Of a DNA stretch of 21,670 nucleotides, positions 1-10,050 are shown in pieces. Every line of letters starts with the position of its first letter. Positions within the stretch are counted from its first letter, which is position 1. The stretch lies in NCBI GenBank assembly GCA_009602725.1, contig WELB01000147.1:8790-30459 (forward strand), written 5' to 3'. The notes below the pieces were generated by a model that had not been told where the DNA came from, ran no database searches, and worked only from the letters and a program-made list of their open reading frames with translations. This DNA comes from Spirogloea muscicola. Its lineage: Eukaryota > Streptophyta > Zygnematophyceae > Spirogloeales > Spirogloeaceae. The position numbers and the translations under genes are program-made.

Positions 1-309
1 CCGCGGCTCCGGCGGCGCCGCAGCAGGCGTGCGCCATGGCGGCCCGCGGTCGCGGCGGCGGCGGCGGTGGTGGGGGCGGCCTGGCCAGAGGGCTGCGCTG
101 ACTGGGGGGGAAGGTGCTTCAGGCGGGCTTTGCTTAAACCCTGCGCCTGCTTCGCTTCTGCCGCACGGCGGGGATACAGCGGTGGCGCCCCCGACGCTCG
201 ACATGGATGAGCGAATGAGGCTGCTGATACTGAAAGAGCGGCTGTGAAAGCCAGCCAGATGCATACAGGTGTTCTTGACGGAGCCACACGCCAGGCAGAC
301 AGAGCGCTC
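1..309. other. Left-edge GC-rich region, possible gene start leaving the window
   Basis: This is a CpG- and GGC-rich stretch of the kind that surrounds start codons elsewhere in the window. On the minus strand an ATG at 37..35 sits in a good context (GCCGCC before, GCG after) and opens a frame beginning MAHACCGAAGAA that runs off the left edge, so a gene divergent from this point could start here. On the plus strand the ATG at 36 gives only a 21-codon glycine-rich frame that stops quickly. A 72-codon plus frame at 29-247 has no ATG at its start and resembles nothing I know. With only 37 bases of the candidate visible, no function can be given. Confidence 0.2.
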
Positions 310-1020
310 TTAGTACCCCCGCGTTAGCAGTAGGAAGTCGGATGAGCTGAGGGGAGGAAGAGCAACCCCGCTGCGCAAGCCAGAGGCTGCTGCAAGGGCG
401 CGACCGGCGCTGCGGTGCAAAGCAAGCGCTTGGGAGCGCCGGAGGGACGTAGACAATCGCATGCGGTAGCAGGACACAAGACCCAAAGGCATCGAGCCTC
501 CAGGAAGTACTGCACCCTGTCCCTGGCGCCGCTGGTCAGCTTGAGGTGCCAGCAGCGAAAGTAACGAGGACCTCCGATCCCAGTAACACCTGTGGATTTC
601 CATGACCAGGTAGTAAAAGGTATCACCCGCCGGGTGGTCCTTTTACTTGTGCAACTTCTTCTGTTCGGCCACCTTCACGGCATAGCCAGTCTCAGAAGTA
701 ATGGGGCCCTTCTTCCAGAAGCTGTCGGTGAGGACGACGTCCATGAGGAGCCGCTTGCCACCTCCCAAGGGGACGCCAACCAGATCGACACGCCTCGTCC
801 GAGGGACATGGATGGGGCCTCTCCTGACGGGGGCTATAGCCTTGCTCATTCCTTCGGGCTGGCCTCTCTCACAGCCATTGCCTTACATTTGCATCGTGGC
901 ATGACTTCTAACCACCTGAAAAGGCTTCTGACGAGTCCTGACAAGCTCTTGCCAATTAGCAAGCTCTGTCACTTGTTGGCGGAGCCTACCAGATTCGATA
1001 TCATGCTGCGCAAAGGCCGT
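310..1020 (-). pseudogene. Decayed reverse-transcriptase-like C-terminal fragment (non-LTR retroelement remnant)
   Basis: One minus-strand reading frame runs from about 1020 to 310 (237 codons), interrupted by two TAA codons at 885-883 and 645-643. Between and after the stops it keeps a pattern typical of the C-terminal part of reverse transcriptases in green-algal non-LTR elements. First comes a segment like RRVDLVGVPLGGGKRLLMDV (790-731), then a KVAEQKKLHK block (672-646), then directly after the second stop KDHPAGDTFYYLVME. Near the end there is a YRMRLSTSLRR...ALALHRSAGRAL block (about 465-365) that resembles the terminal 'RLSVALQR..A..H' helix of those proteins. No start codon, RT palm motif (YxDD) or endonuclease is present, so it is a fragment. 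It lies immediately behind UMP synthase in the same orientation and may form part of its 3' UTR. The family assignment is by pattern memory only; a decayed host gene is the alternative. Confidence 0.4.
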
Positions 1021-1024
1021 GGTG

Positions 1025-4017
1025 TCAGGTGCACAGGCTTCTCTCATATGCCTCCCACCCGGCAGCCCGATACTCGCTCGCCGCTGCAGCTGGATCCGCT
1101 GCCTTGATGATTCCGCGACCGACTATGATTACATCGCTCCCTTGATTGTTGATGACCTGCCAAAGTTGGCTGGTAATGCAAGTGAGCCTCAGCACCTCAT
1201 AGCAGAAATCTAGAAGCAGCATCTCATCCAATGCAACATCTCAGGCTTCCACCAACAAGCTGCCATGTGAGTCGTGCTTGCCCATACCAAGGCTGGCGTG
1301 TTGTACTGCTGTCCAAGCGCATCAGTGCCGATCGCTAGCTGAACGCCAGGGGTCATGTGCACGAGCTCAGGCAGGCCTGGGCCGCCCTGCCACCTGGCTG
1401 GATTGATAGAAATGAAGCCCATCACAAAGTCCGTGTGCATGGTCGCCATCTCTGCTGCAGCAGCCGTGTAGCTCCCTTTCGCCAGGCTGCCAGCCGAGCT
1501 CATCTCTGCCAAAAGCACCAGGCCCCGCCCTTGTGGCAAGCCCTGAAGACAGGGAACAACAGTAAGTGATCAAGAGAATACGTAATAGGACGTTACATCC
1601 AATATATCTGTAGGCATTTTTAGTACGACAAGATGATTGTGCCTTACGCTACATACTTCCAGTTTGAGACCCTCAATGATTCCTGGACCAGGAATGACAT
1701 GGGCATTGATTATGTCTGCCCACGAGGCAATCTTATATATGCCCCTGCAAGCAGCCATTTCAAACGGGTCAAAATGACAATTGTACAAATTCAATGACAA
1801 GCACATCACATGACCACAGAATCACTACAAGGATGTCTAGCTAATCACCGCTGTCAAAATGAGGGAATACAAGCAAAACATCTCCAAATCAATATAGGCA
1901 GCACTTTGTCTCTACCGTGAGCTTGTGGAATATAGAGGACGATCGGCGTGAGCGTGAGCAGCATGGCTGGTGTCTTACTCACCCTTCGTACTGCATGGTC
2001 ACTGTGTTTCCAATATCAGCAAACTTGCGATCCTCAAAGATGAGAAAGTTGTGCCGCTCTGCCAACTGCAAGTGAGAGAATGCAAGCGCAAGGTCAAACT
2101 TGGCCTACAAAAGCAGGATTCTTCTGGGAGGCCACGAAAGGGAATAATTTTAGCAGACTGTGTCTGGGTCTGCAATCCCTTGATTTTGAGCTGACCTTTT
2201 CCAATCGGTTCTTGCAGGGAAGATGGAGAAGGATCTCACACAGCGAAGCTTAGTACCAAAGTCGGGCGTGAAATCTGGCAGGATGTCCACATGAGTTTTC
2301 AAAATACAGATCTCAGGACCAACCTGTGCAACCAAGAGAGAGAAGATGAGTCTGTCATTGCCTTGTCACTAGCAATCAGTCAGAATCATTGAAGTCCCGG
2401 AGCAAGTTGCTAGCAGGTAAGAGACAAGGAAGCCCTGTGCATAGGCTAGCATGTCTGTCTTAGGAAGGTACTCATTTCACCGTCATGCAGGATAAGATAT
2501 TTTTCAAGGTGTTGGAGAGGACAACAATCGTCTCTCATGGATGACTACGCTGCTTACCATGTCAGCAATTGCAAGGACCTCATCAGCTGTGGAGACATCA
2601 GCAGCAACCGCAAGGTTCGTCCGCTTGCTCTCCATGAGCTCCAGCAACCGCCTGCCGCACTCATTCTTGGACTGCAGGGCCCGTTGACCGTATGTAAGGG
2701 TCCTCTTCCAAGAAGTTGTACCAGGGCCAGGAGCAGCAATGGCTGGCTTGAGAGAAGGGTTGGTTACAACAGAGGCCTGCGGCGCGGTGGTCTGGTTCTC
2801 AGCAATGAAGTCCTTCACCGACTGGGCCAAGCCGGGGGCGAGCTTGCCATGACGAACGAGCGCGTCCACAACGTGGGTCATCGTGAGAGCTGCATGCAGC
2901 TGCGCACCCAGAGCCCGCCTTTTTCAATCTAGGAGTCAGTGTTCATGCATGCATGCTAGTCAGGAGGACGTCAAAGTAGGTGTAGGACCAGGATATCAAA
3001 ACTAGGCCTGCCCTGAGGCTGCTGCGAGGCTCTTCATCCAATTCAAAGCTTGAGGAGGCACGTCTTATCAGCAGGCTGCACTCTGAAACCCAACAGTAGG
3101 CTTGCCGTAATAAGACCTAGGTCGCATATCCACATTGCTTGCGTTGAAAGATAAGGTATAGAGGGCTTAATGATTGCATGTGTAGTATCTGCCAAACATA
3201 GCTGACTACCTTGAGGCCCTGGGACTTCAGGTGGGCTTCGCCGCCCTGCTGGCGGTCAATGAGGACGACGACGTCGGTAACGTGGAGGCCAGCGGCGGCC
3301 AGGGGAGCCACAGTCTCCATCACAGAGGCGCCGCTAGTCACCAGGTCTTCAATCACCAGGCACGTCTGCCCCTCCTGTGCTGGACCGGGAGGTGGAAACA
3401 GCAATCAAGCTTCAGAATTCAGCTTATCAAGAACATCAAAATGTAAGGGCTTAGGGGTCCAGGGAAAGGCTTCGCAGGAGTCTGTCAAATGACAGGCAAG
3501 AGTTCAATGACTCGTCACCGAGCTACAGAGGTGACCATTCTAGTTGGGTGCTGTCTCGTGGGAGCTACACGAGTTGCGCAGCAAAGGGGTAGCGTGCAGC
3601 TGCTGGTGCAGGCCATCCGAATGTACATTACTTAAAATGTAGGTTTCAGCCAAATGCCCAAAATCAGAACCTTGACAGACAGACCTTGAAAGCCCCCTCG
3701 ATGGCCTTGCGGGTGCCATAGTCCTTGACCTCCTTGCGGCGCATGAGCATGGGCACGCCGTGCTGGAGCGAGATGGCGGTGGCGATGGGCAGCGCGGTGT
3801 ACGGCACGCCGCAGATGGAGTCGAAGGCGACGGCCGGCGGCGCGACGAGCGCCCACAGGGCCTCGGCGACCTCGCGCAGGAGCGCGGGGTACGAGACGAT
3901 GACGCGCAGGTCGATGTAGATGGGCGACTGGAGGCCGCTCTTGAGCTTGAAGCTGCCGAACTTGACGGCCTCCACGTCGGCCAGCGCCAGCACCAGCGCG
4001 TCCGCCGGGTCGGACAT
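1025..4017 (-). CDS. UMPS: Bifunctional UMP synthase (orotate phosphoribosyltransferase / OMP decarboxylase)
   Basis: Catalyses the last two steps of de novo pyrimidine synthesis: orotate + PRPP to OMP, then OMP to UMP + CO2. It is expected in the cytosol. Eight exons join in phase: 4017-3685, 3374-3210, 2899-2558, 2323-2240, 2065-1983, 1744-1657, 1542-1288, 1156-1025; all introns are GT-AG. The product is 493 aa, close to plant UMPS (about 475 aa). Residues 1-210 are the OPRTase domain, with RRKEVKDYG (93-101) and the PRPP loop VIEDLVTSG (118-126). Residues about 235-493 are the OMP decarboxylase domain, with the catalytic lysine region ILKTH (K289), the D-x-K-x-x-D signature [12 protein letters not shown] (D320, K322, D325) and the phosphate-binding VGRG (462-465). 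The start at 4017 is the first ATG in frame; the frame stays open upstream to a GTG at 4110 but has no other ATG. It is divergent from the NFD4-like gene. Exon 3 carries the interdomain linker. Confidence 0.95.
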
Positions 4018-4106
4018 GGCGGGCACGCGGGACAGCGCCCGCCGCTCGGCGGCGGCACCGTCTCCTCCGCGCCGGCCGGCGGCGGGGGCTNGCGCAGCGC
4101 GCGGCC

Positions 4107-4163
4107 TCACGCGCCCGCCGCCGTCGCCGCCGTTGCCGCCGTCGCCGCCGCCGCGGGCGCCAT
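4107..4163 (-). promoter_or_regulatory. Upstream ORF in the UMP synthase leader
   Basis: On the minus strand an ATG at 4163-4161, in the context GGCGCCATGGCG, opens an 18-codon frame reading MAPAAAATAATAATAAGA and ending in TGA at 4109-4107. This is 90 bases before the UMP synthase ATG and in a different frame. If transcription starts upstream of 4163, ribosomes would meet this ATG first. The sequence is a GCG/GCC repeat, so the ORF could be a by-product of composition. A GTGAGG inside its end (from 4111) could instead be a 5' splice site of a leader intron. An unresolved base N lies just downstream at 4091. Confidence 0.35.
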
Positions 4164-4203
4164 GGCCGTCCGGCGAAGCGCGAGGACCGCCGGGCCCAAG
4201 ATC

Positions 4204-4217
4204 TAGGGTTAGGGTTT
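4204..4217 (-). promoter_or_regulatory. Telo-box (AAACCCTAACCCTA)
   Basis: The plus strand reads tagggttagggttt, so the minus strand carries AAACCCTAACCCTA about 190 bases upstream of the UMP synthase ATG and about 40 bases upstream of the upstream ORF. In land plants the telo-box (AAACCCTAA) lies in promoters of ribosomal-protein and growth-related genes and is bound by TRB/Pur-alpha-type proteins. Housekeeping nucleotide synthesis fits that pattern. It is also a two-unit piece of the plant/algal telomere repeat, so a trapped interstitial telomere fragment is possible. The motif is certain; its function is inferred. Confidence 0.5.
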
Positions 4218-5012
4218 GAGAGGGGGAGAGGGAGACGGAAGGGAAGGGTTTGTAAGTGGTACCGCCGGCTTCGAGTGCCGTCTCGCGAGGGTGGAGCCAG
4301 ACCGGTTGCGCTGACGGCGGGACGCCGTCGTCACCGAGGTCCCTCCGGCACGGTAGTCTCCAACGGGCGCGGTCACCACGAGGAGACCGTCAGGCGCCGA
4401 CGGCGTTGGGCGATGCGGCCACAGAAACGCCACGGCCGCGCTGCGCAGCCAATTGCTCTCGTCTCCTGGAGGGGCTTCGCTACCACTCCCGCTCGTCAGA
4501 CCAGACGGCCCCCTGCACCCGCCCGCCGCCGCGCTGCGCGGGACGAGTCGGCGTGCCCCGCGCCGCCCGCTGCGCGCCGTCTCAGTGAACGCCGCGGCGG
4601 GATCTGACTGCGCTCATGCCGATCTGCATCCCAGTGACCCGCTATCTGAAGCAGCGGCCTTCTTCCCCGCGATTGTGATATGGCTGCTAGCGTTAAGACG
4701 CCAATTAGCTTTGTGCCTTCACCAGCCACGGTCTAGGTTGGCCAAGCAGGTGGTCTGGAAGATCGCAAAGAGACGGCAAACAGCTGGACGGCCCGAGGCT
4801 GATCAGCAGACCGGCAAATGGACCTGCATTGGAGCCAGGTTGCGCTCTTGGACCTGGCATGAATCTGTCAGCGGGACCATGACCTTCTCAAGAGAGAGCA
4901 GGCTTTGTGAAGCCTGCAGGACTGGAAAGTGCAGTATATCAAGATCTTGTGTTCTTTACACCATAAGGCTGGTGAGAGCATAGCGGATAGAGGCGTCAAA
5001 GTGTTTTCAGCT

Positions 5013-8000
5013 ATGGCCATCACGGAGAGGCTTCGCCATATGCTGCGGGACAGATGGCTTGGACTCGTCTTCGGCATGTGGATGCAGGTCAGATGCTCAG
5101 CCTTTTCAGCAATTGGCTTGAGCCTTGCAGTACCAAAGTACTTGCAGTATTTGGAGTGACCTGTCCCCATAGCTTTCAGCAATTGCAATTGGTGCCATGC
5201 TGGTGATGCTGCCAAGTAGTTTGGAGATCTCAGCTGGTTCTTTCTGCGAGCCCGCTGGCTCACCTCAAGCCAGGTTCCACATCTATAAATTCAATACTGC
5301 ACTCTTCCTCTTTCTAAATTACGGTATCAGTCATCCACTGTAGCACCACAGAGAACGCAGTTGCATCCTCTCTCCTCCTTGGTGCTTGTTTGCTAAAACG
5401 TGGAAGCTTGTGCTAGCAAACACATAGCTCACTGAGTCCTTGCCTTGCCAGGCCTGTGGAGGCATCTCCTATGCCTTCTCGCTCTATTCTGCCGACCTCA
5501 AGATGCAGCTAAACTACAATCAGGAGATGACTGATGGTCTTGGCACTTCCAAGGATATTGGGGGCAATGTTGGGATTGTATCGGGCCTCCTTATTGATGT
5601 CATTCCTGCATGGCTTATCCTGCTCGTTGGAGCAACCATGCACCTCTGCGGATACACAATGGTGAGAAAGAAGTGTGACCCGGATGCCAATTGTAGAGAA
5701 TTCGGAGATGTTGTAATGAGCAAGCACAGGTAGTATATTTGCCTAGATTAGATTGCGTGCCCTTGCGTGCCCGCTTGAGTATAGGCATTTCTGCTCAGAA
5801 TTACTGTACTTTCTCCGTGTCCTTTTGATTTGCCTTGTGCAGCTTTTCCTGGCATCAACTGGTCGTATCAGGCCCCCATACTGGCAGGTTATTCTTGCCA
5901 ACCTCCTCCTGCGCCCATGACATTTCACACCAACAACAAGTTGATCCAGTCATTGTCATTCTGTCTGGCTGGGCTGCTGCTTGGTCGTCATGAGCGCATG
6001 CTGTCGCTGTTCTGCACCCTGGTGCATGTTTTCTGAGCGAGATCAAGGAGCAGCTATGCAGAAATATGAATGTGACTGAATCCTCAATGCTTTGCCCTAC
6101 AGATGTGCATGTTCATCATGGTGGGAACCAATGGCGCCACCTGGTTTAACACGGCCGTCCTAGTAACCTGGTATTCAGCTCAGTAACTGTGGCATTAAAT
6201 GTCAATGCATATTCCATGCAGGCGTCTCACCACTCTGTCAATGTGCTAGCAGCTTGTCATTGTCAGAGGATGACCAAGTGCTGGCAAGCTAGCCTGCTTC
6301 CGATCTTGATCCTAGAAATGACTCTTTTCCTTGGTCTGGGACGCAGCATTCGCAATTTCCAAGGTGATAGAGGAGTAGTGGTTGGGCTGCTGAAGGGCTT
6401 CATTGGCTTGAGTAGTGCTATCTTCACTCAGGTAGCCACCAGAAGCTCAAACCCATGCTTTTCTGCGACATTCCTTCTATGCGATGCTCCAAGGCAGTAG
6501 ACAATATAGCTCTGAGGTCTTGTTGTGCTGTGTGGTCTGACACAGGTGTACACAGCAATTTATGCCCCCCACACGGGGCCATTCCTACTTTTATGTGCCA
6601 CAGTTCCCCCTATGATGGCTGTGCTCTCTATGCTGGTCATTCGCCCTGTTGCGGAGGTGCCCAAGCAGAAGGAAGACTCTGACAAAGCCCGATTCTTCTT
6701 CTTATATGTACGTTACCACTGTGTTCTTAGAACTTCAACAGTTTTATGACTTCTCTCAGCACTGTAGGAAGCGATCTTGTTCCAACAAAAAGTCGATTAG
6801 CGCTGATATATGTACTCAAGAGGTTAAATGAATGATGAAGAGGTCTGCATCTTAGTTGCCCCTCACCAGCAAGGATCCTACCATTGTACAGCTGACTGAG
6901 TACAAATGTTGCCTGTTGCCCAGGTTGTAGGCGTCACCCTGGCTATGTACTTGATGGTTGTAATTATCTTCCAGGTGCCACAGGCTCCTACCTATCTTCA
7001 TAGCACTTTGTTTACCTTCCAGTCTGCGCTGCGTTAAGTATTGGTCAACACATGTATTACGACATCATAAATCAAAACATCTTCTCCTAAACCATACTTC
7101 ACTTGCAGGAAACATTTGGTATTAACAAGGCTATGAGTATCTCATTCATGGTCATCATGCTCGCCATCTTATTCATTCCTGGCAGCATTCCAGTGAGTAT
7201 GCTTCTTGCCGATAGAGCAGCTTGACATATGGAAGTATGTTCTGTGATCTTGATTCGAGACTGTATATCAAGTATCACAAGTTTGCAGTCTCCTCTACAG
7301 AAGCCGTTATATTCTGCTAGTGTAGGGTTGATCTCAGAGACTAAAAATTTTGTCCTTCTATTTCTGGTGGTCGTCAGTAAGGCCTTGGCTGTTCCCCTTG
7401 GATTTTGCAGTGGCAAGCTGCTAGCGGCCCTGGTCAGAGGGGCTACTCCCTCATAGCAAACTCTGAGTTGTTAGCTTCTTCAACCCCAGTTACACCAGAA
7501 AAGGGGGACACTACAACATCAGCTGGAAATTTCACTAAGAGCCCAATAGCATCAGCTGCTGATGGAGCAGGCAAACCGTCAACTACCAAGACGACATTGC
7601 TCTCAAATAATGACACGCCCTCAAAGACTCGACGACCTCGAGTTGGGCAGGATCACAGTCTTCTACAAGCTGCCACTACTGAAGACTACTGGTGGGACTA
7701 GTTTCGATCTCTCTCCTCAACTTTGACAAGTGCTGTACCTGCCATACCCATGTCTTGTCAGATGCTGCGAGCACTGTTGGTTGTCTTTGACAGACTCTAT
7801 CTCCTCCTTTGTGTGTAGGCTCCTCTTTTTTGCTATGGGTTGTGGGACTGGCTCAGGATTGACAGCAATCAACAACCTCGCACAGGTCATAGTTGCTGTA
7901 ATTCCTGAGCGCTTGTGTCATTGCCCTCTCGCTGCTCTTCTTGGACGTGCGCTTATCCTGTCCTTGTTTTTCTCAAGAGTGTGAGTATCTGGATCATCAC

Positions 8001-10050
8001 CTGCTTTGAGAATTTGGAATGTACCTTGATGACTTACTGAGATCGCAAAATTTATCTGAATGATTTCATCTGTGCTACTATCAGATGGCAGATTCCCTTG
8101 GTTCAAAGAGCGTGGGCGCCTTTGTGTCGCTGGTTAGTGTGTGGAACTTTCTTGGGCGCATGGGTGCAGGGTGCGTGACCATAAACAAGTACATCTTCTC
8201 TTGCAAGTGCAGCGACTTGCAGATTGCAAGGGTCTGTTGTGTCGATAACAAGTAGCATGTCCTACATACTTTTACATCTAAAAGGCACAAAGGACTTGCA
8301 ACAATGATTGTCCAGCAGACTGCAGCCACACGTTGACTTATGATCCGCTTGTCTGTCTGATATGCACCTTGACACAAGCCCCTAGTATGAAAGAGACTCA
8401 TAAGAGTCAGACGTGCAGCGCAAGCATCGTACTGTATCCTTAATGATGTTGCTCACCAGGTACTTGTCCGAGCATTATGTGAAACGCTATGGGACACCAC
8501 GACCTCTGTTTATGTTGCTGGTGCAGGCAGTAATGGCCTGTGCACACCTGCTGTTTGCTTCTGGAAGTGAGTCACTGTACTTGTGCAGGTCCTGCATTGG
8601 TGATCTAGCATAGTACCAGATGAGATTTTGAGAGCTCCAGTCTGAGGTGTGGAAGCTGCATGAAGAAGCAGAGTAGGTCAGCTATGGAGCTACAGCTCTT
8701 GCCTCATTCGATTGGTTGGGCTTTATCTTCTTTACCTGTCACCAATATTTCTTATTACCATCGTGGGGATTTATGGTGATTTGCAGTATCCATCATGCTA
8801 TACTTGGGATCGGCGCTTGTGGGCATGGCCCATGGGGCACATTGGACCCTCATGGTTGCCACTGCTTCAGAGCTTTTTGGCCTCAGGCACTTTGGAGCCC
8901 TTTATAACACGCTCAGGTGTGAGTTGTGTGAGTTGACATGAAAGCAAGCCCCATTGCAGTGGTGCACCATCACGCTATACCTCTTGTTCAAGGCTTTTGC
9001 ACTTCCTTGTTGGGGAGATATTTTCTAGACACCTGTAGCCAACCCCAAGCAACTCTTTGCAATGACATGGCTTGGGTCATTGCATGGCTCGTCATATTGC
9101 AGCATATCCGCAACCTTGGGTTCGTACATGCTGTCAGTAAAGCTGGCGGGATATGTGTATGATCAGCAAGTTGCTGCAGAAAAGGCTGAGGCTGCTCTCA
9201 AAGGCCTAAGTCTTAGTGAAAATCACAGGTCAGTACCACGTGCATAAGATACCATTGTGGATCTCTTGACCTGCAGAGGCCACCAAAAGTGACTGGCTTT
9301 TATGCATGCTGTGTGCTGCAAGCCCTGCATGTATTTGTCAAGATGACTGAGTAAGTTGTGTGACACACTGCCAAAATCTGCATTCTTATCGCACAATGAT
9401 GTTGGTCCATCAGCTCAATGAGCTTTTGTTGATGTGCAGGTGTACTGGCCCTCAGTGCTTCCGGCCAACCTTCTTGATCATGGCTGGCGTCTGCTGCGTA
9501 GGCATCTGTGCGCTCGCACGGCTTGTCAGTCGTACTCGTAAGATGTATCAGGTCAGTTGCACTGACTCAGTCACTACCATTTTGGGATATACCAAGTACA
9601 GCACAGTATATTGAGGATCATGTCAAGTATAGCACACTTAAGTAAGTCAACATATGAGCAATTTGCATTTAGTCTTCCAGCCAGCGAATGAGCAGTTGAG
9701 TGACCAGGGCAAGCCTTCCCTCCATCACATTACTTTCTGCTGACGTGAAGGCTGGCCATCGCTTGACTCTGATGCAGGACATGCACAAGCTGCAGCAAGT
9801 GAAGGATATTCTGCGGATACCCGGCCTGCAGAAGGAGCGCATGCTCCTGCCCTCCACCTCCATGTCGCACTCGTCCTCCCCAATGGCCTCAGCTGCGCTG
9901 CTGGCGAGCAATGCCACGGCTGTTGACGTGCAGGTCCAAGCACCGGAGAATCAGGACAATGAGGACGGCGCAGTGCCCAATATGCCAATCTACGATCAGC
10001 AGCGCTTCCGGTCTAATGCTGCGATCAACAAAGCGGATGACCTCAGCTGA
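5013..10050 (+). CDS. Nodulin-like / NFD4-type major facilitator transporter
   Basis: Membrane transporter of the plant nodulin-like (NFD4) branch of the major facilitator superfamily; substrate unknown. Sixteen exons join in phase: 5013-5087, 5452-5661, 5843-5887, 6103-6170, 6347-6431, 6546-6707, 6924-6974, 7109-7192, 7411-7691, 7819-7885, 8085-8170, 8460-8566, 8787-8916, 9103-9228, 9440-9551, 9778-10050; all introns are GT-AG. The product is 653 aa. Family hallmarks are CGGISYAFSLYSADLK near residue 30, MVGTNGATWFNTAVLV (116-131), GLLKGFIGLSSAIFTQVYTA (146-165) and AMGCGTGSGLTAINNLAQ (about 359-376). The C half has the MFS-type loop GRMGAGYLSEHY (400-411) and GSALVGMAHGAHW. About twelve hydrophobic segments are expected. 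Residues about 261-350 form a hydrophilic Ser/Thr-rich central loop, and 564-653 a hydrophilic C-terminal tail. The first exon (MAITERLRHMLRDRWLG) places a basic helix before the first membrane segment, as in plant members. Confidence 0.9.

Larger units (their letters stand above)
4018..5012. promoter_or_regulatory. Divergent intergenic/promoter region, UMP synthase and NFD4-like gene
   Basis: Nearly 1 kb separates the two start codons. The half next to UMP synthase is strongly GC-rich with GCC-type triplet runs (4111-4160) and one N (4091). The half next to the transporter is of average composition. A 176-codon plus frame (4453-4983) and two 110-codon frames (4256-4607) resemble no protein and look like chance frames in GC-rich DNA. 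The sequence gtgttttcag at 5001-5010 is a good 3' splice site immediately before the transporter ATG (5013), so the transporter could have a leader intron whose first exon lies in this region; I could not identify that exon. No TATA box is evident. Confidence 0.5.

Noticed and set aside
883-887. TGTAA poly(A) signals as a general feature of these genes
   Set aside because: It is present behind UMP synthase, but I found none at the usual distance behind the other genes, so no separate terminator features were called.
592-1107. A 171-codon plus frame across the retroelement-like region
   Set aside because: It is antisense to the frame with the reverse-transcriptase pattern and to the last UMP synthase exon, and its product resembles nothing.
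4091-4091. Ambiguous bases N at 4091 and 15029
   Set aside because: Both lie in very GC-rich runs and are most likely unresolved base calls. The one at 15029 leaves one transit-peptide codon unknown; neither breaks a gene.
4453-4983. A 176-codon plus frame upstream of the transporter
   Set aside because: It shows no recognisable domain and does not join the transporter in frame with sensible splice sites.
9032-9102. VANPKQLFAM-like coding before exon 14 of the transporter
   Set aside because: It is in the wrong phase with exon 13. Joining 8916 to 9103 gives YNTLSISATLGSYMLSVKLA, which keeps phase and fits the family.
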